From an uncultured Clostridium sp. (GTDB taxonomy: Bacteria; Bacillota; Clostridia; Clostridiales; Clostridiaceae), in NCBI GenBank assembly GCA_900547475.1, contig URGW01000002.1:62001-126000 (forward strand): 64,000 nucleotides of DNA. The letters are read 5' to 3'. Shown here in pieces: positions 27,488-36,362 of this stretch. Made by a program: the position numbers and the translations under genes. Positions within the stretch are counted from its first letter, which is position 1, and the number at the start of each line of letters is the position of its first letter. Under the pieces are notes generated by a model that did no database searches, had not been told where the DNA came from, and saw only the letters and a list, made by a program, of their open reading frames with translations.

Positions 27488-29473
27488 TTATTTAAATAAT
27501 TTCATTGTTTCATTAACAACATTTTCTACTGTAAATCCAAATTGCTTAAATAACGCTGATGCATTTCCTGATGCACCAAACGTATCTAATGAAATAATTC
27601 TTCCATCTAAACCTACATATTGATGCCATCCAAATGAAGTTAAAGCTTCAACTGCAACTCTTTTTCTAACGTTGTTTGGAAGTACACTTTCTTTATATTC
27701 TTCATCTTGAGCATTAAATATTTCAAATGATGGAATACTTACAATTCTTGCATCTATTCCTTTTGCTTCTAATTCATCTGCTGCCTTGTAGATAAGTTCA
27801 ACTTCAGAACCTGAAGCCATTAAAATTACATCAGGAGTTTCTTTCTTAGAGTCTTTAAGAATATATCCTCCATTTAATGCTCTCTTTGCACACCCATCAT
27901 ATAGTGGTAACTTTTGTCTAGTTAACACTAATGAAGTTGGAGTAGTAGCATTAGTTACTGCATAATACCAAGCTGCAGCAGTTTCCTTTGAATCTGCTGG
28001 TCTAAATACAGTCATATTTGGCATACTTCTTAATGCTGCTAATTGCTCAATTGGTTGGTGAGTTGGACCATCTTCTCCTACACCAATACTATCATGTGTT
28101 AATACATAAGCTACTGGTAAATTCATTAATGAAGATAATCTCATTGCACCTTTCATATAATCACTAAACACAAAGAATGTTGCACAAAATACCTTTAATC
28201 CCCCATGAGCATACATACCATTTGCTATTGCAGCCATTGCATGTTCTCTTACTCCAAAGTGAAGATTTCTTCCACTTCTATCTTCAGCTGAGAAATCACC
28301 TTTTCCACTCATATAAGTTTTATTAGATGGTGCTAAATCAGCTGATCCTCCAACTAAATTAGGTATTAAATTTGCTAATCTATTTATAATAATTCCTGAA
28401 GATTCTCTTGTAGCCATTTCTTTATCAAAACTCCAAAATTCTTCATTATTTAATAAAGCCTCACTATCTATTTCTCCAGACATCCACTTAGAATATTCTT
28501 CTGCTAATTCTGGATATTCATTTTTGTAAGCTTCAAATAGATTATTCCAAGACTTCTCTTTTTCAACTCCTGCATTAATATAATTATCCATATTTGAATA
28601 TACTTCTGATGGAACATAGAAATCTTCTTGCTCCCATCCTAGATTTTCTTTCATAGCTTTTATATTTTCAGCTCCTAAAGGTTCTCCATGGGCAGATGCT
28701 TTTCCTTGTTTTGAAGGACATCCAAATCCAATTTGATTTTTAACTATTATCATTGATGGTTTTGTAGTTTCTCTTTTTGCTTCTTCAATAGCATTTTCAA
28801 TTGCTTCAATATCATTTCCATCATTAACTTTAATTACTTGCCAATTATATGCTTCATATCTCTTTGCTACATCTTCTCTAAATGCTATATCTGTATTACC
28901 TTCAATAGAAATATTATTTGAATCATATAAAGCAATAAGCTTTCCTAATCCTAAAGTTCCAGCAAGTGATGAAGCTTCTCCTGAAATTCCTTCCATTAAA
29001 CATCCATCACCAACGATTGCATAAGTATTATGATTAACTACTTCATAGCCTTGTTTATTAAACTTTTCGGCTAAATGAGCTTCTGCAATTGCCATACCAA
29101 CAGCATTACATATACCTTGTCCTAAAGGTCCTGTTGTTATTTCAACACCTTTAGTATGACCATATTCAGGATGACCCGGTGTTAAACTACCAACTTGTCT
29201 AAAATTCTTAATATCCTCAACAGTTATTCCATATCCAAATAAGTGTAATAAAGAATATTCAAGCATTGATCCATGACCTGCTGATAATACAAATCTATCC
29301 CTATTATCCCATTTTGGATTCTTTCCATTATGATTCATTTTACTCCATAATGTATATGCCATAGTTGCTGCTCCAAGTGGTAATCCTGGATGACCTGACT
29401 TTGATTTTTCTATTGCATCTGCTGAAAGTACTCTTATTGCATTTATACTTAATTTATCTAGTTCTCTACTCAT
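27488..29473 (-). CDS. tkt: Transketolase
   Basis: A 661-residue transketolase, which moves two-carbon units between pentose phosphates and aldoses, using thiamine diphosphate. The N-terminal domain has GHPGLPLGAA and the TPP motif IVGDGCLMEGISGEA through NN. The middle domain has GVREHAMAAIANGMYAHGG, and DSIGVGEDGPTHQPIEQL. Length is normal. It lies downstream of the transaldolase (hairpin between them) and upstream of DUF4867 and the isomerase. This provides the non-oxidative pentose-phosphate step for xylulose-5-phosphate. Confidence 0.95.
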   Translation of the reverse strand: MSRELDKLSINAIRVLSADAIEKSKSGHPGLPLGAATMAYTLWSKMNHNGKNPKWDNRDRFVLSAGHGSMLEYSLLHLFGYGITVEDIKNFRQVGSLTPGHPEYGHTKGVEITTGPLGQGICNAVGMAIAEAHLAEKFNKQGYEVVNHNTYAIVGDGCLMEGISGEASSLAGTLGLGKLIALYDSNNISIEGNTDIAFREDVAKRYEAYNWQVIKVNDGNDIEAIENAIEEAKRETTKPSMIIVKNQIGFGCPSKQGKASAHGEPLGAENIKAMKENLGWEQEDFYVPSEVYSNMDNYINAGVEKEKSWNNLFEAYKNEYPELAEEYSKWMSGEIDSEALLNNEEFWSFDKEMATRESSGIIINRLANLIPNLVGGSADLAPSNKTYMSGKGDFSAEDRSGRNLHFGVREHAMAAIANGMYAHGGLKVFCATFFVFSDYMKGAMRLSSLMNLPVAYVLTHDSIGVGEDGPTHQPIEQLAALRSMPNMTVFRPADSKETAAAWYYAVTNATTPTSLVLTRQKLPLYDGCAKRALNGGYILKDSKKETPDVILMASGSEVELIYKAADELEAKGIDARIVSIPSFEIFNAQDEEYKESVLPNNVRKRVAVEALTSFGWHQYVGLDGRIISLDTFGASGNASALFKQFGFTVENVVNETMKLFK

Positions 29474-29501
29474 CTTTAACCCCTTTTGATTATTTAAATT
29501 T

Positions 29502-29544
29502 GTTTCTAATTTGCTATACCTATAAGTTCCAGCAAATTAGAAAC
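29502..29544. repeat. Intra-operon hairpin between transaldolase and transketolase genes
   Basis: GTTTCTAATTTGCT (29502-29515) and AGCAAATTAGAAAC (29531-29544) are perfect 14-base arms. No T run follows on the minus strand, so it is more likely an RNA-processing or stability element than a full terminator. Confidence 0.65.
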
Positions 29545-29565
29545 TTATCTTATTTCTTCTTTATA

Positions 29566-30213
29566 CTATTTACCAAAAGCCGAAGCCCAATCTGCCTTAA
29601 ACTTTTCAAGACCTGCATTTGTTAATGGATGTTTAACCATTTGCATTACTAAAGCATATGGCACTGTGGCAATATGCGCACCTGCTCTAGCTGCTTCTAT
29701 AACATGAATTGGATGTCTTACACTTGCAGCTATTATTTCTGTAGTTATTCCATGTATATCAAAAATTTCTGCTATTGTTCTAACAAGTTCCATACCATCC
29801 ATAGAAATATCATCTACTCTTCCTAAAAATGGACTTACATAAGTTGCACCTGCATTAGCTGCTAAAAGTGCTTGATTAGCAGAGAATATTAATGTTACAT
29901 TGGTTTTAATTCCTTCACTAGCTAATACCTTTACAGCTTTAAGTCCTTCAACTGTCATTGGAATTTTAACAATCATATTGGGATGAATAGCAGCAATTTC
30001 TCTACCTTCTTTAATCATTCCTTCTGCATCTTCTGATATAACTTCTCCACTTATTGGGCCATCAACTATTTCAGTTATTTCTTTAATAGTTTCAGTAAAG
30101 TCTCTACCCTCCTTAGCAATTAGTGATGGATTTGTAGTAACTCCACATATAACGCCCATTTCATTTGCTTCTTTGATATGTTCTACATTTGCAGTGTCTA
30201 AAAAAAATCTCAT
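29566..30213 (-). CDS. fsa: Transaldolase / fructose-6-phosphate aldolase-like (TalC/Fsa)
   Basis: The conserved start MRFFLDTANVEHIKEANEMG at 30213 follows GGGAGTTGAGAGT; the upstream ORF extension is not conserved. About 215 residues, the compact single-domain class. The Schiff-base lysine is in MIVKIPMT, with GVTTNPSL near the N-terminus and ETIAASVRH-like EIIAASVRHP later. It acts in the non-oxidative pentose-phosphate pathway. First gene of the operon fsa-tkt-DUF4867-isomerase, with its own promoter and palindromic operators (30251-30276). Confidence 0.92.
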   Translation of the reverse strand: MRFFLDTANVEHIKEANEMGVICGVTTNPSLIAKEGRDFTETIKEITEIVDGPISGEVISEDAEGMIKEGREIAAIHPNMIVKIPMTVEGLKAVKVLASEGIKTNVTLIFSANQALLAANAGATYVSPFLGRVDDISMDGMELVRTIAEIFDIHGITTEIIAASVRHPIHVIEAARAGAHIATVPYALVMQMVKHPLTNAGLEKFKADWASAFGK

Positions 30214-30223
30214 ACTCTCAACT

Positions 30224-30276
30224 CCCTTTATATTATAAATATTATTTAACAACTTTTTAAAATCACTTTTAAAAGT
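30224..30276 (-). promoter_or_regulatory. fsa operon promoter with ACTTTTAAAAGT palindrome (candidate XylR operator)
   Basis: ACTTTTAAAAGT (30265-30276) is a perfect 12-bp palindrome, followed 3 bases away by the related AACTTTTTAAAA (30251-30262). On the minus strand a TATAAT -10 box lies near 30228-30235. Near-identical motifs flank the xylB promoter (33085-33155) and its decayed copy (47429-47497). The ROK regulator encoded just upstream is the obvious candidate ligand-responsive repressor. Confidence 0.65.
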
Positions 30277-30284
30277 TTTTTTAT

Positions 30285-30314
30285 AAAAAGGCAGCTATTA
30301 TTTTCTGCCTTTTT
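30285..30314. terminator. Terminator after xylR
   Basis: AAAAAGGCAG (30285-30294) and CTGCCTTTTT (30305-30314) pair perfectly; on the minus strand a T5 run ends the hairpin. It separates the xylB-xylR unit from the fsa operon. Confidence 0.85.
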
Positions 30315-30343
30315 AATTGTAATTTTGATATTACTAATATTAA

Positions 30344-31486
30344 TTAATTTAAAAACTCTTCTAATGGAACCATTGCTGCCCCTAAAAGATATGATTCTTT
30401 AAACTTTGTAACATCAATCTTACAAATTTCCTCATTTGTAAATAAATTATCCTTATATACAATACTTCTTAAAACATCTATATTTTCTTTTAATAAACTA
30501 TTTATATCTCCGCCTAAAACTACACTACTTGTATCTAATAGCATTGTTAAGTTAGCAATTCCTATACCAAGAATATTAAAGTATCTCTCTAAAACTTCTT
30601 TGGTAGTTTTATCTCCCTTTTCAAATAAAGATATAAACTCTTCTATATCATCTAATTTTTCATTACTTATTTCATTAAAATCTTCTAATAACACATTCTT
30701 TGATGTATATGATTCTAGACAACCTTTCGAACCACATTTGCAATTTCTACCACCAATAGTTATTTTAATATGTCCCATTTCACCAGCGGCATTATTGCTT
30801 CCTCTATAAATCTTACCATCTATTATTATTCCTAATCCTAATCCATCAGTAATTGAAACATATAAAAGATTACTTAATATATCCTTCTTATTTAAAAATT
30901 CATAATAAGCTGAAAGATTAGCTTCATTATCTATATATATATCAGTATTAAATTCTTCAAAGCTCTTCTTCAAATTATAATTTTCAGCTCCTAATAAATA
31001 ACATTTTTTTATTATTCCTTCTTCTGAATCTACTGTACCTGGAATAGAAATACCAATGCCTAATAATTTATCAATTGAAATTTCCTTATTATTTAATATT
31101 TTATTTATATTTTCTTTAGCAATATCTATTATACTTTCAATATCTTTTTTATTATGCCTTATTCTAATATCATCTATAACTTCTTTTTTTAAATTTATTA
31201 AAGATAATTTCACATGACGAGGAGTCAACGCTATTCCTAAAGCAAATCTACAATTTTCATTAATTTTTAAAGCCATTGCCTTTCTTCCACCAGTAGATTC
31301 TAAAGATCTAACATCACTAACAATCCCTTCTTTTTTAAGCTCTGTTATATTAGTTGAAACTGTAGTAATACTTATATCTAAACTTCTTGAAATATCTAAT
31401 TTAGTTATTTCATTTTTTTCTAATAATAACTTAATTATTTTTTTTCTGTTTGTTTCTTTAATTTTACTATGATTTACTTCTATCAA
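30344..31486 (-). CDS. xylR: ROK family repressor (XylR type)
   Basis: The likely start is TTG at 31486, preceded by AGAGGGG with 9 bases spacing; the ATG at 31519 overlaps no ribosome site. About 380 residues: an N-terminal winged helix (LDISRSLDISITTVSTNITE) and a ROK sugar-kinase-like domain with GLGIGISIPGTVD-like and GEMGHIKITI motifs, then the zinc site CKCGSKGCLE. It lies directly downstream of xylB (38 bases), so the two are cotranscribed. It probably represses the xylose genes when xylose is absent, through the ACTTTTAAAAGT-type sites. Confidence 0.88.
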   Translation of the reverse strand: MIEVNHSKIKETNRKKIIKLLLEKNEITKLDISRSLDISITTVSTNITELKKEGIVSDVRSLESTGGRKAMALKINENCRFALGIALTPRHVKLSLINLKKEVIDDIRIRHNKKDIESIIDIAKENINKILNNKEISIDKLLGIGISIPGTVDSEEGIIKKCYLLGAENYNLKKSFEEFNTDIYIDNEANLSAYYEFLNKKDILSNLLYVSITDGLGLGIIIDGKIYRGSNNAAGEMGHIKITIGGRNCKCGSKGCLESYTSKNVLLEDFNEISNEKLDDIEEFISLFEKGDKTTKEVLERYFNILGIGIANLTMLLDTSSVVLGGDINSLLKENIDVLRSIVYKDNLFTNEEICKIDVTKFKESYLLGAAMVPLEEFLN

Positions 31487-31523
31487 ATATGTCTTCCCCT
31501 CTCGAATGTCACCATCCAAGAAC

Positions 31524-33026
31524 TTAAATATCTTTTAGTCTTGGATAAAGTGAATTATATACTTTATATATCTTATCATAAAGGGCAATATTATCACAAT
31601 TTGGATTAACAACCTCTTGACTTTTTATAATTTTTTCACATGCATCCTCAACAGATTTATATATTCCAACACCTACACCTGCTAATATAGCAACTCCCAA
31701 TGCAGGCCCCTCTGATGCTTTTATTGTGCTTAATTTATAATTAAATACATCAGCTAAAATTTGTCTCCAAACTTCACTTTCTGCTCCACCACCACTAACT
31801 CTTACATCAGTTATTTCAACTTTCATATCTTCTATTATATCTAAACAATTCTTTAAACTGAAGCTAACACCTTCTAATATACTTCTAACAAAATCCGCAT
31901 GATTATTTATTAATGATACTCCAATAAATCCTCCTTTTACATTTGGATCAATGTGTGGTGTTCTTTCTCCCATTAAATATGGCATATAAATTACTCCATT
32001 TGATCCTGGTTTTGAACCTGCAGCTTTTTCTGATAAATAATCATATATATTTATATTTTTTTCTTTTGCTTCATCAATTTCTTTTCTACAGAAATTTTCT
32101 TTAAACCATTTTAAAGAAAGTCCTGCACCTTGAGTTACCCCCATTACATGCCACTTATTAGGAACAGCATGACATAAAGTATGAACTCTACCTTCTTTAT
32201 CAAATTTTGGAGTATCTGTTGAAGCAAAAACAACACCTGAGGAACCAATAACTGTAGAAATTATTCCTTCACTAACTATTCCACTTCCAACTGCTCCTGC
32301 AGCTTGATCTCCAGCTCCTCCAACTACAGCAGTACCTACTTCTAACCCAGTAACTTTTGCAACCTCTTCAGTAACATATCCACTTACAACAACTGACTCA
32401 TAAACATCTGCTAATATATTCTTATCTATTTTTAATGCCTCTAGTAATTCTTCACTCCAATTTCTTATATTTATATCTAACATTTGCATACCACTTGCAT
32501 CTGAAACTTCAGTTGCAAATATACCTGTTAATTTAAATCTTATATAATCTTTAGGTAAAAGCACTTTATAAATATTTTTATAATTTTCAGGTTCATTATC
32601 TCTTACCCATAATAATTTTGAAAGAGTGAATCCTGTTAATGCTGGATTACCTGTTATTTCAATTAACTTTTCTTTCCCCAAAACTTCAGTCATGTATTCA
32701 CATTGTTTTTCAGTTCTTTGGTCACACCAAATAATTGAATCTCTTATAACATTATGATGCTTGTCCACTAATACAAGCCCATGCATTTGTCCACTTAATC
32801 CTATCCCTTTTATATCCTTTGCATTAACTTTACTATTTTTCACTACATCTTTAATTCCATTAAGACATGCTTCCCACCAATCCTCTGGATTCTGTTCTGC
32901 CCAACCTGCTTTTGGTTGAAGTAAATCATAACCATAGGTTGCAGTTTCTATTGTATTTCCTAATTCATCAAACAATGCTGTCTTTGTACCAGATGTACCT
33001 ATATCTAAACCTAATAAATACCTCAT
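31524..33026 (-). CDS. xylB: Xylulokinase
   Basis: Start at 33026 after GGGGGATTTT. About 500 residues of the FGGY kinase family, phosphorylating D-xylulose to xylulose-5-phosphate. N-terminal GLDIGTSGTKTALFD is the phosphate loop and GLSGQMHGLVL is typical of XylB. GGAGDQAAGAVGSGIV and RVSGGGAESEVWRQILADVF complete the fold. Both ribosome site and key motifs are intact, unlike the second copy at 46356-47365. Cotranscribed with xylR. Its promoter is bracketed by two palindromic sites. Confidence 0.95.
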   Translation of the reverse strand: MRYLLGLDIGTSGTKTALFDELGNTIETATYGYDLLQPKAGWAEQNPEDWWEACLNGIKDVVKNSKVNAKDIKGIGLSGQMHGLVLVDKHHNVIRDSIIWCDQRTEKQCEYMTEVLGKEKLIEITGNPALTGFTLSKLLWVRDNEPENYKNIYKVLLPKDYIRFKLTGIFATEVSDASGMQMLDINIRNWSEELLEALKIDKNILADVYESVVVSGYVTEEVAKVTGLEVGTAVVGGAGDQAAGAVGSGIVSEGIISTVIGSSGVVFASTDTPKFDKEGRVHTLCHAVPNKWHVMGVTQGAGLSLKWFKENFCRKEIDEAKEKNINIYDYLSEKAAGSKPGSNGVIYMPYLMGERTPHIDPNVKGGFIGVSLINNHADFVRSILEGVSFSLKNCLDIIEDMKVEITDVRVSGGGAESEVWRQILADVFNYKLSTIKASEGPALGVAILAGVGVGIYKSVEDACEKIIKSQEVVNPNCDNIALYDKIYKVYNSLYPRLKDI

Positions 33027-33084
33027 AAAATCCCCCATTATATTTTAAATTTTTTATAACAAATATTTCAAATCATTATTAAAC

Positions 33085-33155
33085 TACTTTTTAAATGTTA
33101 TTTCATAAGTTATTATAATACTAATATCTTACTTTTGCAAGGACTTTTAAAAAGT
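33085..33155 (-). promoter_or_regulatory. xylB promoter bracketed by XylR-type sites
   Basis: On the minus strand a -35 TTGCAA (33135-33140), a 17-base spacer and a -10 TATAAT (33112-33117) are clear. The motif ACTTTTAAAAAGT (33143-33155) lies immediately upstream and ACTTTTTAAAT (33085-33095) downstream. This arrangement could form a repression loop or block polymerase. Confidence 0.7.
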
Positions 33156-33306
33156 TTTGTATACATTTTCATCCAAATTATATATTACAGCTAAGTTACA
33201 GAGTGATTAAGCCCCATAGGAGGATGATACTGGTAACACTACTCATACTCTAAAAAACTGACAATCACAAAACATGTATAGCTACAATACTCACTGGATA
33301 ATTTTA

Positions 33307-33850
33307 TTATTTGCTACCTTTTAATGACTCTCCCGTAAACTGGTCGATATATTCCTTTACGTTTATCCTCTCCACTATTACATCCTTGAATTTGATTTTA
33401 TATATACTTTGTAATTGCAGTTTTATTTTTTCTTACAGTATCAACATAATATCCCTCTAAATCAAAAATGCCTATTTCCCTATTTATATTTTAAATGTGC
33501 AAATCTATCAAAAATAATAATGATACTTTTACCTTTTAATATTCCCATAAATTTTGATGCACTCATTTTGGGTGGAATAGTAACTAACATACCTATATGA
33601 TCCAAACAAGCATTCGCTTCGATTATTTCTATCCTACTTCTTATACATATAGTTATTAATATTTTTCCTATTTCAGCTCTATATTTTACATATAGTATTT
33701 ACCTTCTATATTTATGAGCAAATATCATATGATATTGACACCTCATATGCTTTATTTATTTTATGCTTGTCAGTCGTTATGATTATATCAAGGAGTTTTT
33801 TACTTAGAGCTTAATATATTTTATCCACTAGCATAGCCAGTGGTTTTCCA
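33307..33850 (-). pseudogene. IS200/IS605-family transposase TnpA remnant
   Basis: The minus strand yields scattered in-frame pieces of the small Y1 transposase: RCQYHMIFAHKYRRQI-like, VEIIEANACLDHIGMLVTIP-like, PPKMSASKFMGILKGKS and, in another frame, NRHFWFRGILC, then a terminal DPFTGESLKGSK-like end at 33307. At least three frameshifts or stops break it, and the N-terminus is scrambled. Just upstream at 33825-33843 the hairpin CCACTAGC / GCCAGTGG resembles a subterminal IS200 hairpin. The element sits between xylB and a remnant of a pentapeptide gene. It is dead. Confidence 0.8.
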
Positions 33851-33884
33851 TATAAAAATACCTTTAAATTATTTAAAATATAAA

Positions 33885-34115
33885 AGTATCTAACTATATT
33901 ATCATCTCACTAGTTTTCTTACTACCAGCCTAGTTCCCATTCCCATCATAATTATTCCAAATAATATCTCAAAGCTATAAAGAATTTCTTATATATTTAC
34001 AGGAATACTTTCATTTGATCTAACTCCACTAAATAAATTTATACTTAATATAACTCCTTGCCTTAAACACTTAAATATATTGCCTTTAAATATAGTAATT
34101 ATATTCTATCGTCAT
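33885..34115 (-). pseudogene. 3' remnant of a pentapeptide-repeat membrane gene
   Basis: This non-coding stretch closely matches the 3' end of the intact gene at 47592-48782. Shared blocks include TTCCCATTCCCATCATAA-like, TTTACAGGAATACTTTCATT, CTCCACTAAATAAATTTATA and TTAATATAACTCC-like. Several substitutions and indels destroy the frame. It lies upstream of xylB just as the intact gene lies upstream of the dead xylB copy at 46356-47365, so this is the second half of a duplicated segment. Confidence 0.85.
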
Positions 34116-34174
34116 AACTAAATATAAGTGCCTTTTAAAATATTTTCTATATCTACAATACTTTCTAAAAATTA

Positions 34175-36307
34175 TTAATTTTCTATTTTAATTATTTTTT
34201 CTAATGGTTTAATTCCTAAAAGTTCAATACTTCTAGTATCTGGTTGGGATACTCCGACAAACAGCTTAAACTTTTTGCTATCAACTAATCTATTTCCTTC
34301 ATAATCAACAACTTCAAATGCTCTTTTATTTAAACTCATTTTAATAGTTTTTGTTTCTCCACACTTTAAAGATACACGTTTAAAGTTAGCTAAACTATAA
34401 TTTTTCACAGCATACTTTGACTCTAAATCTTTGATATAACATTGAACTACTTCTTCAATATCATAATTCCCTGTATTTTTAATATCAATCTCTATATTAA
34501 TATTATATTTATCTTGATTATTTTTTACTTTTAAACTACTTAGTTCTACATTTGAATATGTTAATCCATACCCAAAAGAATATAAACTTTCATCCTTCAT
34601 ATATCTATAAGTTCTATTTTCCATTGAGTAATCTTCAAAATCTGGTAAATTTTTAGTATCCTTATAAAATGTAACTGGAAGCTTTCCACTTGGTGATACT
34701 TTTCCAAATAATATTTCTGATACTGCTTGCCCTCCATGACTTCCTGGATACCAAGCATTTAAAATTGCTGCACATCTATCATCTACATTATTAAAAGTTA
34801 ATGCACTTCCTGTCCCTAAAACTACAATAACTGGTGTTCCTGTAGCAATTATACTTTCTAGTAATTCTTGTTGCTTTCCAGGTAAATTTAAATCACTCTT
34901 ATCTCCAGCAGCTTCACTATTCCCAGTATCACCTTGTTCCCCCTCAATAGTTGAATCTAACCCTAAACACATTATTGCTACATCAGCTTTTTTAGCTACA
35001 GAAATAGCTTCTGATAATCTATCATTAGGTAATGATAATCCCCCAACCTTTTCCTTATATAAATGGCATCCTTCAGAGTAATAAACCCTAATATCTTCAC
35101 CTACTTCAGCATGTATACCTTCTAAGATAGTAGTGTACTTTGATGCTGTACCATGATAATTACCATTGAGCATTATTTTACTATCTGCATTAGGCCCAAT
35201 AACTGCAATAGATTTAAGTTTTGATTTATCTAAAGGTAATATACCATTATTCTTTAATAAAACCATAGATTTTCTTGCAGCTTCTAATGATAATTGATTA
35301 TTTTCTTTTGAATCATTTGACTCATAAGGTATTTCATCATATTCACAATCATCATCAAACATACCAAGCCTTATTCTAGTTGCCATTAATCTCTCAGCTG
35401 CTATAGTTATATCCTCTTCAGTTACTAACCCTTCTTTATAAGCTAACATCATTTGTAAATAAACATTACCACAGTTTAAATCACATCCATTTTTTATTGC
35501 AAGTGCTGCTGATTGCGTTGCAGTACTAGTTACTTTATGATTCATATGAAAATCTACAATTGCCCAACAATCTGAAACAACATGTCCTTTAAAACCCCAT
35601 TTTCCTCTTAAAATATCAACTAATAATGTTTTACTTCCACAGCAAGGCTCTCCATTAGTTCTATTATATGCTCCCATTACAGACTCTACATCTGCTTCCT
35701 TTATGCATGCTTCAAATGCTGGTAAATATGTTTCATATAAATCTTTATTATTAGTAACAGCATTAAATTCATGCCTTACACCTTCTGGCCCACTATGCAC
35801 TGCAAAATGCTTTGCGCATGCAGCAGTTTTTAGATATTTACCATCGCCCTGTAACCCTTTAACAAAAGCAACTCCTAATCTTGATGTTAAATATGGATCC
35901 TCCCCATATGTTTCTTGACCTCTTCCCCATCTTGGATCTCTAAATATATTTACATTTGGCGACCAAAGAGTTATTCCTTTATAAATATCTCTATCATCAT
36001 TTTTTGAAAACTCATTATACTTTGCACGAGCTTCAGTTGAAACGACATCTGCAACCTTTTCTAAGAACTCATCATCAAATATTGCTGCAAGTCCAATTGC
36101 CTGTGGAAAAACAGTTGCTGTGCCAGCTCTTGCAACTCCATGTAACCCCTCATTCCACCAATTATATCTAGGAATATTTAACCTTTCATTAGCTGGTGCA
36201 TTATATGTTAATTGTTCTGCTTTTTCTAATAATGTCATTTTTCCAACTATTTCTTTTGCTCTTTCCAAAGCCTCTTCATGTGTAATTTTCACTTTTCTAT
36301 TTATCAT
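34175..36307 (-). CDS. GH3 beta-xylosidase/beta-glucosidase
   Basis: Start at 36307 after AGGAGAATAAGT. About 710 residues of glycoside hydrolase family 3: an N-terminal TIM-barrel domain (EGLHGVARAGTATVFPQ; catalytic nucleophile D246 in GHVVSDCWAI), a second alpha/beta domain (about 345-570, SIAVIGPNADS, GDKSDLNLPGKQ) and a C-terminal fibronectin-like domain (YSFGYGLTYS onward). RDPRWGRGQETYGEDPYL is a strong GH3 match. There is no signal peptide, so it acts inside the cell. Last gene of the glucuronoxylan operon, which favours beta-xylosidase activity. Confidence 0.9.
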   Translation of the reverse strand: MINRKVKITHEEALERAKEIVGKMTLLEKAEQLTYNAPANERLNIPRYNWWNEGLHGVARAGTATVFPQAIGLAAIFDDEFLEKVADVVSTEARAKYNEFSKNDDRDIYKGITLWSPNVNIFRDPRWGRGQETYGEDPYLTSRLGVAFVKGLQGDGKYLKTAACAKHFAVHSGPEGVRHEFNAVTNNKDLYETYLPAFEACIKEADVESVMGAYNRTNGEPCCGSKTLLVDILRGKWGFKGHVVSDCWAIVDFHMNHKVTSTATQSAALAIKNGCDLNCGNVYLQMMLAYKEGLVTEEDITIAAERLMATRIRLGMFDDDCEYDEIPYESNDSKENNQLSLEAARKSMVLLKNNGILPLDKSKLKSIAVIGPNADSKIMLNGNYHGTASKYTTILEGIHAEVGEDIRVYYSEGCHLYKEKVGGLSLPNDRLSEAISVAKKADVAIMCLGLDSTIEGEQGDTGNSEAAGDKSDLNLPGKQQELLESIIATGTPVIVVLGTGSALTFNNVDDRCAAILNAWYPGSHGGQAVSEILFGKVSPSGKLPVTFYKDTKNLPDFEDYSMENRTYRYMKDESLYSFGYGLTYSNVELSSLKVKNNQDKYNINIEIDIKNTGNYDIEEVVQCYIKDLESKYAVKNYSLANFKRVSLKCGETKTIKMSLNKRAFEVVDYEGNRLVDSKKFKLFVGVSQPDTRSIELLGIKPLEKIIKIEN

Positions 36308-36362
36308 ACTTATTCTCCTTACCTTTATCAAATATACCTTAATTATTTATTTATATAAAATA

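Noticed and set aside
33180..33300. Small ORF or RNA in the gap beyond xylB
   Set aside because: Only short frames without ribosome sites; most of the DNA is explained by decayed IS200 and duplicated-promoter sequence.
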